64,000 nucleotides of DNA from Brevibacterium sp. (GTDB lineage Bacteria; Actinomycetota; Actinomycetes; Actinomycetales; Brevibacteriaceae): NCBI RefSeq assembly GCF_031179145.1, contig NZ_JAPSIB010000001.1, forward strand, positions 361,251 to 425,250, written 5' to 3'. The translations under genes and the position numbers were made by a program. Shown one piece after another: positions 45,097 through 53,309 of the stretch (the stretch's first letter is position 1; each line of letters starts with the position of its first letter). The notes beneath the pieces are model-generated. The model searched no databases. It saw only the letters and a list, made by a program, of their open reading frames with translations, and was not told the DNA's origin.

Positions 45097-47399
45097 GCGC
45101 TCCACTCCGGTTGTTCGAGTTCCAGGAGGCCGCTGCGAACCAAATCGCGGAGGCGGCTTCGGATTGGGTCCAGTACTACGCCGAAGACGGACCGCTCTAC
45201 TTCGGAAAAACTCCGATCCCCTTCATCGGCCATCTGAAGGCCGTAACCGGTGCAGGCAAAACGCCAATTCTTACCAAGATCGTGAACGATCTCAGTCCGG
45301 CGATCGTGTTATGGACTTCTAAATCGAGCGCGGTAGCCGACCAGACCTATCGAAACCTCAACGGCAAATACGCTCACCTCCTGCCGCCTAACACAAGGGT
45401 GGTGCGGGAGCGACCGAGCAAGTCGGAGTGGGAAGACCTAATCGATTCGACCTCCGGACTGACAATTTGGGTCACCACAGTCGGTTCGTGGAACGAGGCA
45501 GAGTTCGCGGGTTCTGAAGGGAGCGAGACTGCTCGGCTCAACATGCATCGTCCGCATAAGGATTGGGGCGGCGAGCATTCGCCTTGGGATCAGCTCCGGT
45601 CGTCTCTGCAGCGACCGTTATGGATCGTCTATGACGAGAGCCACAACCAGACGGTGACTCAGCTCGAGCAGCTGATCGGCCTCCGTCCTATTGGCTTCTT
45701 GCTCGCATCCGCTACGCCGCCCAGTGGCGGTCAGTTTGACAGCTTTGCGGAGGTCGTAAGCAATGACGAACGCGCCAGCGAGATCGCATCGCGAGGGCGA
45801 CATCAGGTTCAGACACGGGACGTTGTCGAGAACCAGCTACTCAAGCACACGATCATGGTGGAGAACTATGATTCTGACCCGGATCAGCTGCTCGACGCTA
45901 CCGTTGGACTACACAAAGAGCTCACGGAGGCGGCTCTCGCTGAAGGAGCGCAGCTCACTCCGAAGGCGCTCTATATTGTCGAGCGGTCCAACCCTACGAA
46001 GGATGAAATCATCTCTCGTCCCGTGGCAATTTGGGAGCACCTCCGTGCTCGCGGAGTGCCCCCTGAGGAGATTGCGATCTACACGCAAACCCGGGTGGTG
46101 CCGGAGGATGCTGTTCGTGTGTCTTCCCTGGCGGAACTGCAGCCGCATCATACGCATATCATCTGCAATCGCGCTCTCCAGGAAGGATGGGACGACCCCG
46201 AAGCATACATCGAATACTTCGATGATGAATCGAACTCGTATGTTCGCATTGCCCAGGTGATCGGACGAGCCCTTCGCCAGCCGGGAGCGCGGCACTACGA
46301 TGACGACCGCCTAAACACCTCGACGCTGTTCGTTCGTGTTCCCAACCGCACGTTTGAGGGCATCGTCGAAGGGCTTAAGGCGGAATTGGCGCTATATGCA
46401 CTCGACGAGTCCAACCCTGCAGCGAACCCCTCAATTCGACTCAAGACACGGAAACAACCTCTGCCAGATGTGCCAGTGAAGAGCAATCTCGAGGGACAGA
46501 TCTCTCTTCCTCAGTACCAGCTGGGCGAGGCTGAGCTGGAAGACGAGAAGAAAAAGGTCGAGGCCATGTCTCGGCAACTCTTCGCCGAGGAAGATTTGCT
46601 GGCAAAGGGGCGTAAGAGCGTCCAGAAGATTTCGCTTCGAGGTGAGGATGACGCGACGCGGTATGAGCAGATCGCCGCGAGCATGCGGAGGAAGAACGGC
46701 GAATACTTGAGGCGGCGCGTGCAGATGCGTAGCCGGCACTGCGCACATCTCCTCGAACCAGAGATCTTCACCGGTCCTGCGTTCGACCAGTGGTCGTGCT
46801 CGGGTTCAACTGCGCAGCTCATGCTGTCTGAGCGCGCCGATGACATCGTGGAAGCCTTCGAGGCGACAGTTGAACTTGTGCCGAACCAGATTCATGGAGA
46901 GGAGACATGGCGGCCATCATCACACACGCCGACTGTTGATAAGTACTACTCTTTCGAGAACGCAGTCCATGCAAAGTACGCGCAGAACCAGTTCAACGGT
47001 GAAGAATTAGAGTTCGCTAAAGCACTTGACTCTGCCGGACGCGGTGTCTGGATGCGTAACCCTACCCGTGGGGATGGCTACGGGATCCAACTGCCAGTCA
47101 AGGTTGGGTCTTCGACGACCTTTTACCCAGACTTTCTTTGGTGGGTTGATAACGTTTGTATTGCCATTGATCCGACAGGGAAGCACATTCTGGAAGAGAA
47201 AGTTCGTGGCAAGCTCTTGACGATCGACAATCCGAGGATCGCGCTATTGACCAAAGGCAAAGCGTCAAGTGACTTTGGGTCCTTGGCAGACACCGATGGT
47301 TACACTGTTGTGCGCCCACGCAAGACGCGGGCCGCAGCGCCAGAGTATGTGGGCACTCTTGCAGACGCGTTGAACCGGTTGGCTCCTCACTCTAGTTGA
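45093..47399 (+). CDS. Type III restriction subunit (Res), helicase-nuclease
   Basis: A 768-residue SF2 translocase with a nuclease domain. Walker A is VTGAGKTP (about 51-58), the Walker B box is YDESHN (about 179-184), the later helicase motif is QVIGRALRQPG (about 389-399). Near the C-terminus YPDFLWWVDNVCIAIDPTGKH (about 678-698) reads like a PD-(D/E)xK site in which the second acidic/Lys pair is D-PTG-K. It would cut DNA lacking Mod modification after ATP-driven movement. The GTG start overlaps the mod stop. Confidence 0.88.
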   Translation: MSAPLRLFEFQEAAANQIAEAASDWVQYYAEDGPLYFGKTPIPFIGHLKAVTGAGKTPILTKIVNDLSPAIVLWTSKSSAVADQTYRNLNGKYAHLLPPNTRVVRERPSKSEWEDLIDSTSGLTIWVTTVGSWNEAEFAGSEGSETARLNMHRPHKDWGGEHSPWDQLRSSLQRPLWIVYDESHNQTVTQLEQLIGLRPIGFLLASATPPSGGQFDSFAEVVSNDERASEIASRGRHQVQTRDVVENQLLKHTIMVENYDSDPDQLLDATVGLHKELTEAALAEGAQLTPKALYIVERSNPTKDEIISRPVAIWEHLRARGVPPEEIAIYTQTRVVPEDAVRVSSLAELQPHHTHIICNRALQEGWDDPEAYIEYFDDESNSYVRIAQVIGRALRQPGARHYDDDRLNTSTLFVRVPNRTFEGIVEGLKAELALYALDESNPAANPSIRLKTRKQPLPDVPVKSNLEGQISLPQYQLGEAELEDEKKKVEAMSRQLFAEEDLLAKGRKSVQKISLRGEDDATRYEQIAASMRRKNGEYLRRRVQMRSRHCAHLLEPEIFTGPAFDQWSCSGSTAQLMLSERADDIVEAFEATVELVPNQIHGEETWRPSSHTPTVDKYYSFENAVHAKYAQNQFNGEELEFAKALDSAGRGVWMRNPTRGDGYGIQLPVKVGSSTTFYPDFLWWVDNVCIAIDPTGKHILEEKVRGKLLTIDNPRIALLTKGKASSDFGSLADTDGYTVVRPRKTRAAAPEYVGTLADALNRLAPHSS

Positions 47400-47494
47400 G
47401 CAGGCACCACCATGGTTAGCCAATCGAACTGCCCAGGGCACCTTCCTGACAACTTGCGATTCATCGGTTGCGCGATACTAGTAGATGAGCAGAG

Positions 47495-47929
47495 CTAGTT
47501 TTGAACTCGCGTCTTTCGGATAACTTCTTTGACACCCCAGACAGTGCGTCCAAGTATGCTGGCGCGTTCCGCGATGGAGAGATCGGTCCGCTTGCAGGCG
47601 AACTCGATGTCGTACTGACTCCACGGTTGCCACTGGTTCGGTGCCATGGGGCGCTCCCTTCCAGGAATCGGCGAGACTTCCCACTCGCGAAACCAGCTCC
47701 TGAGAGTTGAGACTTCTACCCCGATTGCTGCGGCAATGTTCGCGATGCTCTCGCCGGCTTCCCGACGCCGGGTACCTTCTGGACGTAACCGCGCCTTGTC
47801 TTCTTTCGTCGTATACGGCTTAGGCGGCGCCAATGGGCTGATTCCTCGCCTCCAGCGGGCATAGCACCGGGCGCAAACACCTCGTGCGACCGCGTCTCGG
47901 TCACACCAGACGACAGCACACACGTTCAT
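47495..47929 (-). CDS. Zinc-finger plus helix-turn-helix protein
   Basis: A 144-residue protein. The first 30 residues hold four cysteines (CAVVWC...CARCYARW), a zinc-ribbon like those in HNH-nuclease-associated and phage proteins. Then comes an HTH (RRREAGESIANIAAAIGVEVSTLRSWFREWE) and a second helical DNA-binding-like unit (SIAERASILGRTVWGVKEVIRK). Probable DNA-binding regulator. It is downstream of lsr2 on the same strand, about 100 bp away. Confidence 0.6.
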   Translation of the reverse strand: MNVCAVVWCDRDAVARGVCARCYARWRRGISPLAPPKPYTTKEDKARLRPEGTRRREAGESIANIAAAIGVEVSTLRSWFREWEVSPIPGRERPMAPNQWQPWSQYDIEFACKRTDLSIAERASILGRTVWGVKEVIRKTRVQN

Positions 47930-48033
47930 TGCAGAAATCCCTCAATAGGTGCTGGTAGTCCTTCGCGATGTACAGGGCCTTGAAAGCATGAGACCCTCCT
48001 CGATCGGAAAGCGCACTGCGGCGGAATCAGATA

Positions 48034-48378
48034 CTATTTGGTGCCAGAGGCTTCGTACGCTTCCACGATCTCCGCGGGAATACGACCGCGATCACCGAGC
48101 TGGTAGCCATTGGCCTGAGCCCATTTGCGAATCTTGGTAGTGTTGCGCTTCGATGCCGATCCGCTCGATCTCGAGCCTCCGCGTCGCCCGCTTCCTCCAG
48201 AGTCAGCCACGCGCCGTGCCCGTTCAACGTACGGAGCGAACGTTTCGCGCAGCTTTTCAGCGTTTTCGCTCGATAGTTCCAGCTCGTACGTTCCCTGATC
48301 GATACTGAAACGTACAGTTTCGCTTGCTTCGGACCCGTCAAGGTCATCGGTTAGTACAAGGCGCATTTCTCTGGCCAT
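48034..48378 (-). CDS. lsr2: Lsr2-like nucleoid-associated silencer
   Basis: A 114-residue Lsr2 family protein, the actinobacterial counterpart of H-NS, which binds AT-rich DNA and silences acquired genes. The N-terminal oligomerisation domain (MRLVLTDDLDGSEASETVRFSIDQGTYELEL) leads to a Ser/Gly-rich linker and the AT-hook-like DNA-binding end IRKWAQANGYQLGDRGRIPAEIVEAY with the RGR core. AAGAGAG precedes the ATG. It sits inside the lowest-GC part of the island, directly downstream of two unknown genes. Confidence 0.92.
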   Translation of the reverse strand: MAREMRLVLTDDLDGSEASETVRFSIDQGTYELELSSENAEKLRETFAPYVERARRVADSGGSGRRGGSRSSGSASKRNTTKIRKWAQANGYQLGDRGRIPAEIVEAYEASGTK

Positions 48379-48415
48379 GACTGCTCTCTTCTACTTTAAA
48401 GACAATTACCCAGGA

Positions 48416-49804
48416 TTACCACGACACAACATCGATCGGATCTTCTACTTCAGCCTTCGGCACTAAATCCGCCAGCTTCCTCTGGTCATCTTCCGTTTCC
48501 AACAGGAACGGGACGCCTGTGCTCGCAAACTCAAGCAACGTAAACTTCGAACTAGATCGTCCTCTCGCTATAGCGTTTTCAAACGTGCATTTCATTGGAG
48601 TGCGGTATATGTTCTTGGCCACTTCGACAGACACTATTTCAAACTCTTTCCCCAGGGTTTTGTCAACTCCCTGAAGATACTCATCGAAAATGTTCTCGTC
48701 GGTGTTCGTTGAGTAGGTGACACGTTTTTCTTCGTTGCCCATATTTACAGCCGATACGTGCACCTCTATATCCTCGGCCACCGTTCTCACCTGGTCCAAG
48801 CTTGGTGAAATAGAAACTTCCCGGTCGGGCAGATCTGCCTGCGCGAAATCACTAAACAGAACGGACTTCTGCTCCAAATCGAGACGAAGACCATAATCTT
48901 CCAAAGACCAGTGGAGATCATCGTCTCGTGAAGAATCGACTTCGGGCGGCTCTATAACTTTACAGACCCTCGCTTTGATAGATTCCCAAGAAAAGCGCAT
49001 AAGTTGCTCGAGGTTGTGTGACCTTCCGCGCACCTCGGAACTCAGTAACTTTTCCATGGTAATGTTTCCAGAAATCGAGTTCCAGAATTTATCGTCCTCA
49101 AATCCTTCCATGCTGAGTAGTTGCGTCAGACTGCTCGAATCAATCTTTGCAGTCGCGGCCACCGGTACTGGAAATTCGTCCCAGCGGCCCCCACCGGCCA
49201 ACCACATAGCCTGCATGAGCCCAGTTATAGAATTCAACATGGGCGTGTCTAGCAAGGAGGTTGCGAGGTCGATCGCCTCCTCGATTCCTGCGCTTTGAGC
49301 AGTCCCAGCTTGGCGAACTCCGGTGGAAATCGTAGTAATAGAGCTGCGCGCCTTTTCGCTTGATATGTACCCTCGACCGCCGGTCAGGACTGCATGACTG
49401 ACCATCGGTGCAAACGGCGTGTCATAATCGTCAGGGTCTAAGGTGGCTACCGCCTGCAGGGGTGTAACCAGAATTCGGCTCTGACGAGCTGCAGCATCCA
49501 AAGCTTCATCGTCGCGGTCGGACGTGTCGACAGTATTGAGCGGTATCATCATCGAGGTCGATTCGGGGATGAAAGATAGATCCTCTTTGAGATACTCCGG
49601 ATTAGAATCGGCGCGCAGGAAGACATGTCGCGACTGCCCTGAACCGCCCCACTCGAGAACAATGTCGGGCGAATAGGTATTATTAAAGTAGCTGGTTTTT
49701 CGCGCTCTAACTCCCTTATCCGTAGATTCTATCTGGCGGCACACCTCTTCTTTGATCTGGTTGTCGGATAATTCCGCGAGGTTCCCATTGACCACTTTAA
49801 TCAC
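48416..49804 (-). CDS. Unknown 462-residue protein, partner of the nuclease-like gene
   Basis: I do not recognise this protein. Near the N-terminus YSPDIVLEW (45-53) followed by HVFLRAD (60-66) resembles a PD-(D/E)xK strand pair in which the usual Lys is Arg64, so it may be a degenerate nuclease fold (inference). Residues about 110-200 contain small-residue-rich helices (TGGRGYISSEKARSS). The C-terminal half is beta-rich and acidic. The GTG start overlaps the stop of the upstream nuclease-like gene by 8 bases; a second GTG 9 bases on has a better spaced AAAGG. Base use is far more AT-rich than the core genome. Confidence 0.6.
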   Translation of the reverse strand: MIKVVNGNLAELSDNQIKEEVCRQIESTDKGVRARKTSYFNNTYSPDIVLEWGGSGQSRHVFLRADSNPEYLKEDLSFIPESTSMMIPLNTVDTSDRDDEALDAAARQSRILVTPLQAVATLDPDDYDTPFAPMVSHAVLTGGRGYISSEKARSSITTISTGVRQAGTAQSAGIEEAIDLATSLLDTPMLNSITGLMQAMWLAGGGRWDEFPVPVAATAKIDSSSLTQLLSMEGFEDDKFWNSISGNITMEKLLSSEVRGRSHNLEQLMRFSWESIKARVCKVIEPPEVDSSRDDDLHWSLEDYGLRLDLEQKSVLFSDFAQADLPDREVSISPSLDQVRTVAEDIEVHVSAVNMGNEEKRVTYSTNTDENIFDEYLQGVDKTLGKEFEIVSVEVAKNIYRTPMKCTFENAIARGRSSSKFTLLEFASTGVPFLLETEDDQRKLADLVPKAEVEDPIDVVSW

Positions 49805-50426
49805 CTTTGATTATTCTTTGCTGGGCAATCAGCGCCCTATCCTCTACGGATGCTACAAGCTCTTCCTGTTTATCCGCGAGAACGATCAACCAGACTGAAT
49901 CCACTAATCGCTGAATAGTATATGCGTCTATACTGTCGAGTACGTCCTGATCCGTTGCGGCGGCGTGAGAAGGAAACACTTTATCGGCGTGTTTTATAAT
50001 GGCCTTCTGCGCCGCATCGATACTGATCTGCTCTTTCCAGGTGGTGGCCCGAAACGGAGACCATGTAATATAGAAAAAATGCTCGTACATTCGTTGGCCA
50101 AACTGGCTAATATGAGCATACGATTGCGCCAAGAACTTGTCGTAATGGGCGCCCTGGTCAGAACCGGTTTCGTACATTTTCACTTCGGCAACAAAGTGGG
50201 TCTGGTGGAACGGCTCGCCATAAAGAACGCCCCCAAGATCGTACGAATAACTGTGCTTGTTATCCGGCCAGTCGAACGAGAGACGGTTTGCCCCGACTGG
50301 ATCTTTGATCGTGTACGACGAGACCACCCTCGTGGTCGCCTCCAGCCACTGCTTGGCTCGCCGAACTCCGTCTTCACCCTTCATCGGGCTCGCATCTCCC
50401 GGGATGGGCGGGTCAACCATGCTCAT
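49797..50426 (-). CDS. PD-(D/E)xK nuclease-like protein
   Basis: A 209-residue protein with a plausible restriction-endonuclease-type core: an N-terminal helix GVRRAKQWLEATTRV, then Asp63 in YSYDLGGVLYG and Glu81/Lys83 in HFVAEVKMYE. This is the D...ExK spacing of PD-(D/E)xK enzymes, followed by helices that often carry a Gln/Tyr. The ATG ending at 50426 is fixed by TATAGT, 7 bases upstream, giving a leaderless mRNA. It is the first of four minus-strand genes (with the 462-residue protein, Lsr2 and the zinc-finger HTH). Target and role unknown; a defence role is inferred from context. Confidence 0.6.
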   Translation of the reverse strand: MSMVDPPIPGDASPMKGEDGVRRAKQWLEATTRVVSSYTIKDPVGANRLSFDWPDNKHSYSYDLGGVLYGEPFHQTHFVAEVKMYETGSDQGAHYDKFLAQSYAHISQFGQRMYEHFFYITWSPFRATTWKEQISIDAAQKAIIKHADKVFPSHAAATDQDVLDSIDAYTIQRLVDSVWLIVLADKQEELVASVEDRALIAQQRIIKGD

Positions 50427-50433
50427 GACCCCA

Positions 50434-50439
50434 ACTATA
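50434..50439 (-). promoter_or_regulatory. -10 box TATAGT for the nuclease-like gene
   Basis: TATAGT on the minus strand, 7 bases before ATG 50426, with no Shine-Dalgarno. It heads the four-gene minus-strand cluster. Confidence 0.5.
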
Positions 50440-50459
50440 CATATGGTCTGTTGATCCAT

Positions 50460-50899
50460 TTGAGTAATGCAGTTTTCGGGTTATGCGTCGTCCGGCCAGC
50501 AACTCCGTGGGTGCTGAAGTTTGGCACCAAATCGAGCTCCTAGACCCCGACAGGCGTGTCTAACGCGACTCCGAAGCTGGAGGCCTTCGCCAGTGGAACA
50601 CCGTCGGAACATGGGCTGCTACAGTCGACGACCAGATGAACGGTCATGTGGAGGAAGACATCTCCTGCACAGACATCGAACTTCCGACCAAGCTGAAAGA
50701 TGGCTTCATCGGCACTTATTCCTCCTGTTCCGCCTGGCTTGGTGGTTTCGCTCAGTACATCATCCAGCACTGACTTGACTTTCCTACTTCGATTCCTCAT
50801 CCGGCTTCGTTGATCAAGGAGTACTAATCTCACATGTCGAAGGCAGGCGCGTCGTTTCGATGCCCTGTACCCGATGCGAGAAGGGGAACCGGAGTACCC
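50460..50899 (+). other. Gap with a possible gene fragment
   Basis: No full gene is visible in these 440 bases. On the plus strand, a frame from about 50590 to 50780 reads WNTVGTWAATVDDQMNGHVEE and then IELPTKLKDGFIGTY...WLGGFAQYIIQH before a stop. It looks protein-like but lacks a good start; it may be the tail of a lost gene. I do not recognise the family. Confidence 0.3.
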
Positions 50900-51226
50900 A
50901 TGCCCGATATGGATCCTTTGGGACCCCCGCTGTGCCCTTCCTGGTGCAACGTCGACCACCAAGTCTCCTTCTGGTCGGACGAATTGCATCTGAGCGAGGT
51001 ACTCACAGTGCCAGGTCTGGTGCTGGAAAAGGATCGGGCGGACGACGGTTCATTGCACCGGCGGCCAGCCGACCGGACTCTCAACGTCTGTCTCTATCAG
51101 CACCCCGAAGACCAACAACCGTGGATCTCGTTCGGCACCGAAGAAGAGCTTGGGATGGAACTGTCGCTCGAGACAGCGGAACGATTTGCGGAGGCTCTAG
51201 CGAAGCTCATCAATAGAGCGCGGTAG
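50900..51226 (+). CDS. DUF6907-like small protein
   Basis: A 108-residue protein beginning MPDMDPLGPPLCPSWCNVDHQVSFWSDELHLSE. The CPSWC...DHQ opening, a beta-rich middle and the closing SLETAERFAEALAKLI match the DUF6907-type proteins found in actinobacterial mobile elements and prophages. Function unknown. Its stop directly abuts the stop of the opposing XRE gene (51226/51227), with no intergenic base. Confidence 0.55.
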   Translation: MPDMDPLGPPLCPSWCNVDHQVSFWSDELHLSEVLTVPGLVLEKDRADDGSLHRRPADRTLNVCLYQHPEDQQPWISFGTEEELGMELSLETAERFAEALAKLINRAR

Positions 51227-51448
51227 TCACTTTGATATGTCGCGCAGAAGCTCCAGAGGATCCTGCCCAATTCGCCCAGCCAGCCGCTCCACCGACTTCA
51301 GCGTCAGGTTCCGCTCGCCGCGTTCGACGCCGCCCATGTAGGTGCGGTGGACACCGAGCACCTCGGCGAAGTCCTCTTGGCTCAAGTTCTTGGATAGGCG
51401 GTAGCGTCGGAGGTTCTCTCCGAACGTCTTCTGCAGGTCGCCTTCCAC
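51227..51448 (-). CDS. XRE-family regulator
   Basis: A 73-residue Cro/C1-type HTH protein: FGENLRRYRLSKNLSQEDFAEVLGVHRTYMGGVERGERNLTLKSVERLAGRIGQ. The start is GTG. A 32-bp dyad site lies 20 bases upstream and recurs 1.8 kb away, so this protein probably binds both and represses itself. Length and simplicity resemble restriction-system controller (C) proteins. Confidence 0.85.
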   Translation of the reverse strand: MEGDLQKTFGENLRRYRLSKNLSQEDFAEVLGVHRTYMGGVERGERNLTLKSVERLAGRIGQDPLELLRDISK

Positions 51449-51468
51449 ACGTTGAAGCTTTTCAATCT

Positions 51469-51500
51469 GCTACTTGAAGGTCTACAGACTTATGAGTAGC
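51469..51500. promoter_or_regulatory. 32-bp dyad operator, copy 1
   Basis: Structure GCTACT - 5 bases - GTCT - AC - AGAC - 5 bases - AGTAGC, with perfect outer 6-bp and inner 4-bp inverted arms. It ends 21 bases from the XRE start. Copy 2 at 53310-53341 matches it closely in inverted orientation. Confidence 0.65.
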
Positions 51501-51565
51501 ATCGACCTACTACGGATGAGAGGAGCGCGTGATGAGCGGCGGAGATTGATATAGAAGCGTAGTAC

Positions 51566-52699
51566 CTAGGCTGCCTCGCGTGCTTCGGCATCGCGGGGCA
51601 GTTCGGATTCAAGCGTCCAGGTGAAGGCGAATCCAGTCTTGGGCATTAGCCATCCGGTCGCGTCGACGCCGACTTCCTTGCCAGCTCCACCAGGAGGAGT
51701 ACGCGTCAGCCTAATTGGGCGGTTCGTGCTCACCGTGTCACTGACGTGCATGTTGGCGATCGACGTGTTGGTGTAATCGAGGCTCAACGAGACCCCGCGA
51801 CTCGGCTGACGAAGTTCGAAGTAGAGCCGGTGGCCCCACATCGGAGTCACGGTGCGGAACACCTGGCGAAGACGAACCGGCTCTCCACCGTCTCGGCGGC
51901 CGCCAAGGTCGACGCTATAAGTCTGGCCGCTTTTCCTTGCCGACCGCCGAATCTTGAGAGGCTGCCCGTCGACACTGAACTCGAGGAGTTCGTAGGATTC
52001 CCTACTGCTGGCGTCCATCCCAGGGCGAGGAGTCATGAACCATGCTTGTGTCGCCGGCGCGTCGTCGCGCACCTCGTTGTACTCGCTCCGATCGGAGACG
52101 CACATGAAGCGTCGCACTTTCGAGGATGGGATCGTCGTGTACTCCCATTCCACCGTAACGTCGAACCGAGGAGTACCCGAGGTACTCCTCTCAGGTATAC
52201 CTGAGAGCCGGATGCGGACTTCCACGTCGTACCATCGCTCGGCGGAACGGATCGCTTGGTCGCGAATATCTTCGTAGAGTTCTCGGGCGAACTGATCGTC
52301 GCCCAGCCGCAAGCTCAAGGCGTTGGAGGCCAGGTCGTCCAGTAGCTTTGGACTCGCTACACGCTCGAGCTTCTCGGGGCTTGCGGAGAACGCCTCAAGG
52401 ACTGAGTCGACGTAGGTCGGGATCATTTCCTCTTGCTCTTCACGGTAGATCGCTCGATTTGCCTTGTCTCTCGCGCGGCCGGCGAAGAAGTCAGTGACCA
52501 GACCAAACGCGCCCGCTACGAGGAGCAACTCGGCAATCCAATGCAGACTGGCAAGCAGCAACTGGTTGACCTGCATCGTGTCTTCCAGCCAATCCACGAA
52601 CACGGAAAGAACGACACTGGCCAATGCGAATGAGACTCCGACGAGGGTCAATCTCAGTCGATAGATTTGGGCAGAGGGAAGTTCTTTGCGCTTGCTCAT
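51566..52699 (-). CDS. Two-TM protein with beta-rich C-terminal domain
   Basis: A 377-residue protein. Two membrane segments near 15-33 and 45-68 (LTLVGVSFALASVVLSVFV and LLLASLHWIAELLLVAGAFGLV) are followed by a charged helical stretch (about 75-160) and a long beta-rich region (VRIRLSGIPERS..., VTVEWEYT, YSVDLGGRRDGG, VRLRQVFRTV) ending PKTGFAFTWTLE. Two-TM plus beta-rich layout recalls CBASS Cap15-like effectors, but no nucleotidyltransferase is nearby, so function is open. TATAAT lies 10 bases before the ATG. Confidence 0.6.
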   Translation of the reverse strand: MSKRKELPSAQIYRLRLTLVGVSFALASVVLSVFVDWLEDTMQVNQLLLASLHWIAELLLVAGAFGLVTDFFAGRARDKANRAIYREEQEEMIPTYVDSVLEAFSASPEKLERVASPKLLDDLASNALSLRLGDDQFARELYEDIRDQAIRSAERWYDVEVRIRLSGIPERSTSGTPRFDVTVEWEYTTIPSSKVRRFMCVSDRSEYNEVRDDAPATQAWFMTPRPGMDASSRESYELLEFSVDGQPLKIRRSARKSGQTYSVDLGGRRDGGEPVRLRQVFRTVTPMWGHRLYFELRQPSRGVSLSLDYTNTSIANMHVSDTVSTNRPIRLTRTPPGGAGKEVGVDATGWLMPKTGFAFTWTLESELPRDAEAREAA

Positions 52700-52709
52700 T
52701 GCTGCCCTG

Positions 52710-52715
52710 ATTATA
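52710..52715 (-). promoter_or_regulatory. -10 box TATAAT before the two-TM gene
   Basis: A perfect TATAAT on the minus strand, 10 bases before ATG 52699. The gene can therefore be transcribed independently of the upstream acetyltransferase gene. No clear -35. Confidence 0.5.
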
Positions 52716-52770
52716 GCAAAGCTGCAGGTCAGCGCCTATATCTAATGTGATGCAACAGGCCTGCCGGCCA

Positions 52771-53274
52771 TCATTCCTTGAGGAGCGCGAGGACGTGCAT
52801 ATCTCGCCGTTTGCCGCCTTCAAAGTAGCGCTGGCGCAGTGTTCCCTCATGCATGAACCCGAGGCGCCGGAAGAGCCCCAGAGAGGCGTCGTTGCCCTCG
52901 TTGATCCACGCTTCGATTCGTTCGAGTCCGAGGTGGTCGAAGGCCCAGTTGATCATGAAGGTCGCACCTTCTCGACCATACCCGCTCCGGCGATCGCCAG
53001 GATCCCAGATGCAGACACCAACGCTACACACACGGTTGCGCCAGTCGATGCCGTGGAGCGAGCATTCACCCACCAGCCGATCGTTGTCGACGAGCACGAA
53101 ATTGTATTCGGTAACTGGTTGTGGTCCAGAGGTGCTGGCGATCTTGCGCCGTAGCTCGGCCGAGCTACGCGGCCGCCAATACGGTGAACCGTAAGGCGCA
53201 AGCTCTTTCCAGTCCGCACAAGCGGAGATGATGTCTGGAATGTGCTCCTCACTCAGCGCGCGAAGCATCACCAT
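52771..53274 (-). CDS. GNAT N-acetyltransferase, RimJ/RimL type
   Basis: A 167-residue GNAT protein. ML-R-ALSEEHIPDI opens the fold; YNFVLVDNDRLVGECSLHGIDWRNRVCSVGVCIWDPGDRRSGYGREGATFMINWAF carries the acetyl-CoA pyrophosphate loop (R-x-x-GYG-x-E/GA). The end reads LERIEAWINEGNDASLGLFRRLGFMHEGTLRQRYF. RimJ/RimL types acetylate protein N-termini or small amines; the substrate is unknown. A second in-frame start lies 24 bases upstream. A decayed paralogue lies at 54.0-54.4 kb. Confidence 0.88.
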   Translation of the reverse strand: MVMLRALSEEHIPDIISACADWKELAPYGSPYWRPRSSAELRRKIASTSGPQPVTEYNFVLVDNDRLVGECSLHGIDWRNRVCSVGVCIWDPGDRRSGYGREGATFMINWAFDHLGLERIEAWINEGNDASLGLFRRLGFMHEGTLRQRYFEGGKRRDMHVLALLKE

Positions 53275-53309
53275 GGTCGACCACCTCCAGCTCGCCATCC
53301 AACGAAGAT

